A DNA stretch of 8,020 nt from an uncultured bacterium (GTDB taxonomy: Bacteria > Bacteroidota > Bacteroidia > Bacteroidales > CAIWKO01). The translations under genes and the position numbers were made by a program. The notes beneath the pieces are model-generated. The model saw only the letters and a list, made by a program, of their open reading frames with translations. It did no database searches and was not told the origin of the DNA. The DNA lies in the NCBI GenBank assembly GCA_903916135.1, contig CAIWVT010000614.1:1-8020 (forward strand), written 5' to 3'. Positions 5,457 through 8,020 of the stretch are shown here, in pieces. The stretch's first letter is position 1. Each line of letters opens with the position of its first letter.

Positions 5457-7904
5457 GTGATTTTTCCAGATAGTTTTGAATACAAAACAGGTTTCGACAC
5501 CATAAAAACTCTTTTAAAGAATCTTTGCTTAAGCGAATTAGGTGAGATAAAAGTTGACAATATCCGCTTTTCTACCTCTATCAATCAAATCGAAAATCAG
5601 TTGTCACTCACCGCTGAGTTTGTGGACATATTGCAATCGCCAGAAAACTTTCCTTCCCAAGATTATTACAATTTAATTCCCGAGCTTGAACGAATCAAAC
5701 TTGATGGCACTTACATTGAGTTGGAAAAGCTTGCAGAACTGCGCCTGTCCTACACCATCATTCAAGATATTGTCACCTTTATCTATGAAGAGAAAGAGCT
5801 GTATCCTTTGTTGTTAGCCTTATCAAATGAAATAGAAGTGTATCCTGCAATCATCACAGGGGTGAATCGTATCTTAGATGACAAAGGCGGCATACGCGAC
5901 ACAGCGTCCGACGAATTGAAAAAGATACGTAGCAGCATCAAGTCAACCCAAAGCCAAATTGAAAGAAGGCTGAACCAAATATTAAGTGGTCTGAAGAAAG
6001 ACAATGTCATCGTGTCCGATAGCGAGATAACCATCCGCAATGGGCGCAGTGTGATTCCCATCAATGCTTCGAACAAACGAAAGATAAAAGGCTATATACA
6101 CGACGAATCATCGAGCGGGCAAACCGTGTTTATCGAACCTTCCGAGATATTCGAGATGAACAATTCGCTACGCGAGCTTGAAGCTGCGGAACGCAAAGAA
6201 ATCATCAAAATACTGACGCAGTTCTCCATATTCCTACGACCACTCCTTTCGGGCATGGTGCAAAGTTATCATTTCCTGAGCACCATAGATTTTATTAGAG
6301 CCAAAGCACAGTTAGCGATTGAAACCCATTCGGTGAAACCGCTGCTATTGAATCGTGAAGAAATTAATTGGCAGAACGCATCCCATCCCATATTAGCTCA
6401 GCATCTAAGAACACTTAAAAAAGAAGTAGTTCCTTTCGATATTCTCTTGAATCAAGACCAAAGAATCGTGGTCATCTCAGGTCCCAATGCAGGGGGCAAG
6501 TCGGTTTGTCTGAAAACGGTTGGCTTGCTGCAATATATGCTGCAATGCGGCTTGCTGATTCCTGTTCATGAGAATTCATCCTCAGGGATATTCTCGAAAA
6601 TCTTTATCGAAATTGGAGATGAACAGTCCATTGAAGATGATTTGAGCACCTACAGTTCGCATCTGAAGAATCTCAACCAATTCCTACTCCATGCAGAATC
6701 CGATACTTTGTTTTTGATTGATGAATTTGGAAGCGGCACAGAACCGCAACTTGGAGGAGCCATTGCAGAAGCAACCTTGGATGCACTCAACACAAAACAA
6801 TCTTTTGGGGTGGTTTCCACACATTATGCCAACCTAAAAGAATATGCAGCCAAAACTGCGGGTGTGGTCAATGCTTCCATGATGTTTGATAGTGTGAAGA
6901 TGCAGCCCCTCTACAAACTTCGCATAGGCTATTCAGGAAGTTCCTATGCTTTTGAAATAGCTGAAAAGATTGGCTATCCAAAAGATGTGGTTCAAAAAGC
7001 GATAGAGCTTTCAGGTGTCGAGAAGATTAGTTTCGAGAAACAAATTCAGCAATTTGAAATCGAGAAAGAAGATTTGGTGAAGCAGCAGGAGAAGATTAAG
7101 ATGGCAGATAATTTCTTGTCGGATATGATAGACAAGTACCAAGCCCTCCTCTCCGATTTGGATTCCAAAAAGAAACAATATCTCGCAGATGCCAAAATCG
7201 AAGCCGAAAAGCTCTTGCAAAAAGCAAATGCTTCTATCGAAAAGACTATCAAAGAGATTAAAGAATCGAATGCTGAAAAGGTTATCACACAAACGCTTCG
7301 TCAAGAACTGAAAGAAACCATCGAAATACTCACCTTGCCCGAAGAAATTCCCGAAGTGATTCCACCCAAATCGCCCATCAAGAAACATCAAGAACAATTG
7401 GCTAAGATTCCAAAGAAGGAAACCCCACTGCTCAATCCCAAACAAGGTGATTTCGTCAAAATCCCAGGACAAAACCAGATTGGTGAAATCGTCGAAATCA
7501 AAAAGAATCAGGCATTTGTTATGTACAACAACTTGCGCATCATTTTGCCCGTTTCTCAATTGATAGAAGCTTCCAGAAAAGAGTATCTGGACAGTTATAA
7601 AAACATCACCAAAAGCAACTATTCCGAATTTACCAACCAAATACAAGACAAAGTGTCCGATTTTAGCGCTACTTTGGACTTGAGAGGCAAAAGAGCAGAA
7701 GAAACCATTACCCTCATCGAAAAATATATTGATGATGCGGTCTTGTTAAAGAATTTCACCGTTAGAATCCTGCATGGCAAGGGCACAGGCGTGTTGCGCA
7801 GAATCACCAGAGAGATACTATCGAAGCACAAAAGCGTCGTTGCTTTCGAAGATGAGCGCTTAGAATTCGGAGGTGATGGCATCACAGTTGTCACATTACT
7901 ATAA
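5457..7904 (+). CDS. mutS2: MutS2: MutS-type ATPase with C-terminal Smr domain
   Basis: An 815-residue cytoplasmic protein, full length for the family. The N-terminal 330 residues form the MutS core and clamp region. The ATPase has Walker A GPNAGGKS (342-349), a signature region IGDEQSIEDDLSTYSSH, Walker B LFLIDE (418-423) with FGSGTEP, and STHYANL with His456. A coiled coil spans about 522-625, rich in Lys and Glu. An SH3/KOW-like segment starts at GDFVKI (664 on). The Smr domain covers about 735-815 with LDLRG (740-744), HGKGTG (773-778) and a final GGDGITVV. MutS2 lacks the mismatch-recognition domain of MutS; family members suppress recombination or, as shown in Bacillus, act on collided ribosomes. 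Both Smr motifs are intact. The start is GTG, chosen because MIFPDSFEYKTGFD matches the usual N-terminus and the promoter lies just upstream. No partner gene is co-transcribed. Confidence 0.96.
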   Translation: MIFPDSFEYKTGFDTIKTLLKNLCLSELGEIKVDNIRFSTSINQIENQLSLTAEFVDILQSPENFPSQDYYNLIPELERIKLDGTYIELEKLAELRLSYTIIQDIVTFIYEEKELYPLLLALSNEIEVYPAIITGVNRILDDKGGIRDTASDELKKIRSSIKSTQSQIERRLNQILSGLKKDNVIVSDSEITIRNGRSVIPINASNKRKIKGYIHDESSSGQTVFIEPSEIFEMNNSLRELEAAERKEIIKILTQFSIFLRPLLSGMVQSYHFLSTIDFIRAKAQLAIETHSVKPLLLNREEINWQNASHPILAQHLRTLKKEVVPFDILLNQDQRIVVISGPNAGGKSVCLKTVGLLQYMLQCGLLIPVHENSSSGIFSKIFIEIGDEQSIEDDLSTYSSHLKNLNQFLLHAESDTLFLIDEFGSGTEPQLGGAIAEATLDALNTKQSFGVVSTHYANLKEYAAKTAGVVNASMMFDSVKMQPLYKLRIGYSGSSYAFEIAEKIGYPKDVVQKAIELSGVEKISFEKQIQQFEIEKEDLVKQQEKIKMADNFLSDMIDKYQALLSDLDSKKKQYLADAKIEAEKLLQKANASIEKTIKEIKESNAEKVITQTLRQELKETIEILTLPEEIPEVIPPKSPIKKHQEQLAKIPKKETPLLNPKQGDFVKIPGQNQIGEIVEIKKNQAFVMYNNLRIILPVSQLIEASRKEYLDSYKNITKSNYSEFTNQIQDKVSDFSATLDLRGKRAEETITLIEKYIDDAVLLKNFTVRILHGKGTGVLRRITREILSKHKSVVAFEDERLEFGGDGITVVTLL

Positions 7905-7943
7905 ATTGGTTCAATAATTGATAATCTAAACAAAAATAAAACT

Positions 7944-8020
7944 ATGAAAAAACTCACCTTCCTAATGATTCTCGCCGCCATGCTTGCGATTCCGTATAAC
8001 ATGTCGGGCAACAAATCCAC
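7944..8020 (+). CDS. Start of an exported protein, cut by the window end
   Basis: Twenty-five complete codons from the ATG at 7944 are visible, beginning MKKLTFLMILAAMLAIP. Two lysines followed by a hydrophobic run and small residues make a clear signal peptide. No lipobox cysteine appears in the visible part. The start follows an A-rich leader, CAAAAATAAAACT, typical of Bacteroidota, 39 bases after the mutS2 stop. No convincing TAnnTTTG promoter lies in that gap, so read-through from mutS2 is possible. The mature protein is outside the window and its function is unknown. Confidence 0.6.
   Translation, partial: MKKLTFLMILAAMLAIPYNMSGNKS

Noticed and set aside
7011..7646. Minus-strand open frame of 211 codons inside mutS2
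   Set aside because: It is antisense to the coiled coil of mutS2; its Phe/Leu-rich product mirrors Lys/Glu codons of the real gene.

Overview
The window reads as a chromosomal segment from a member of the Bacteroidota. The signs are a protein with a C-terminal type IX secretion (T9SS) sorting domain, several promoters of the TTTG / TAnnTTTG type used by the Bacteroidota primary sigma factor, A-rich leaders mostly without Shine-Dalgarno sequences, and a glutamine synthetase of the roughly 500-residue form I recall from Bacteroides relatives. The order or genus cannot be fixed from this stretch.

Layout. At 47-1743 lies a promoter and a secreted multidomain adhesin-like protein (signal peptide, Cys-rich N-terminal domain, PKD domain, two Ig-like domains, T9SS type A sorting domain). 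At 1744-2041 is a spacer with a twin-hairpin palindromic repeat, an AACAATnn octamer tract and a promoter. At 2042-3191 are two tandem, very AT-rich genes for small membrane methyltransferases of the isoprenylcysteine methyltransferase (ICMT) / NnrU type. At 3192-3464 a second palindromic cluster and a second copy of the octamer tract follow, then a terminator on the minus strand. tRNA-Lys(CUU) is on the minus strand at 3465-3537 with its own promoter. Divergent from it, at 3783-5291, is a type I-like glutamine synthetase with its own promoter, a possible operator and a hairpin downstream. At 5457-7904 is a full-length mutS2 (MutS-type ATPase plus Smr domain) with its own promoter and a GTG start. 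At 7944 the first 25 codons of another exported protein begin and run off the window.

How the genes relate. Most are separate housekeeping or surface-protein units, each with its own promoter; the only evident operon is the methyltransferase pair. That pair differs from its neighbours in base composition and is bracketed by two copies of the same kind of intergenic repeat (twin hairpin followed by octamer tract, with a 34/35 identical direct repeat 1,518 bp apart). This is the part of the window that looks like an accessory insertion. No transposase, integrase, CRISPR array or recognisable defence system is present. The glutamine synthetase lacks the usual adenylylation tyrosine and differs at two active-site positions, which probably marks its subfamily.
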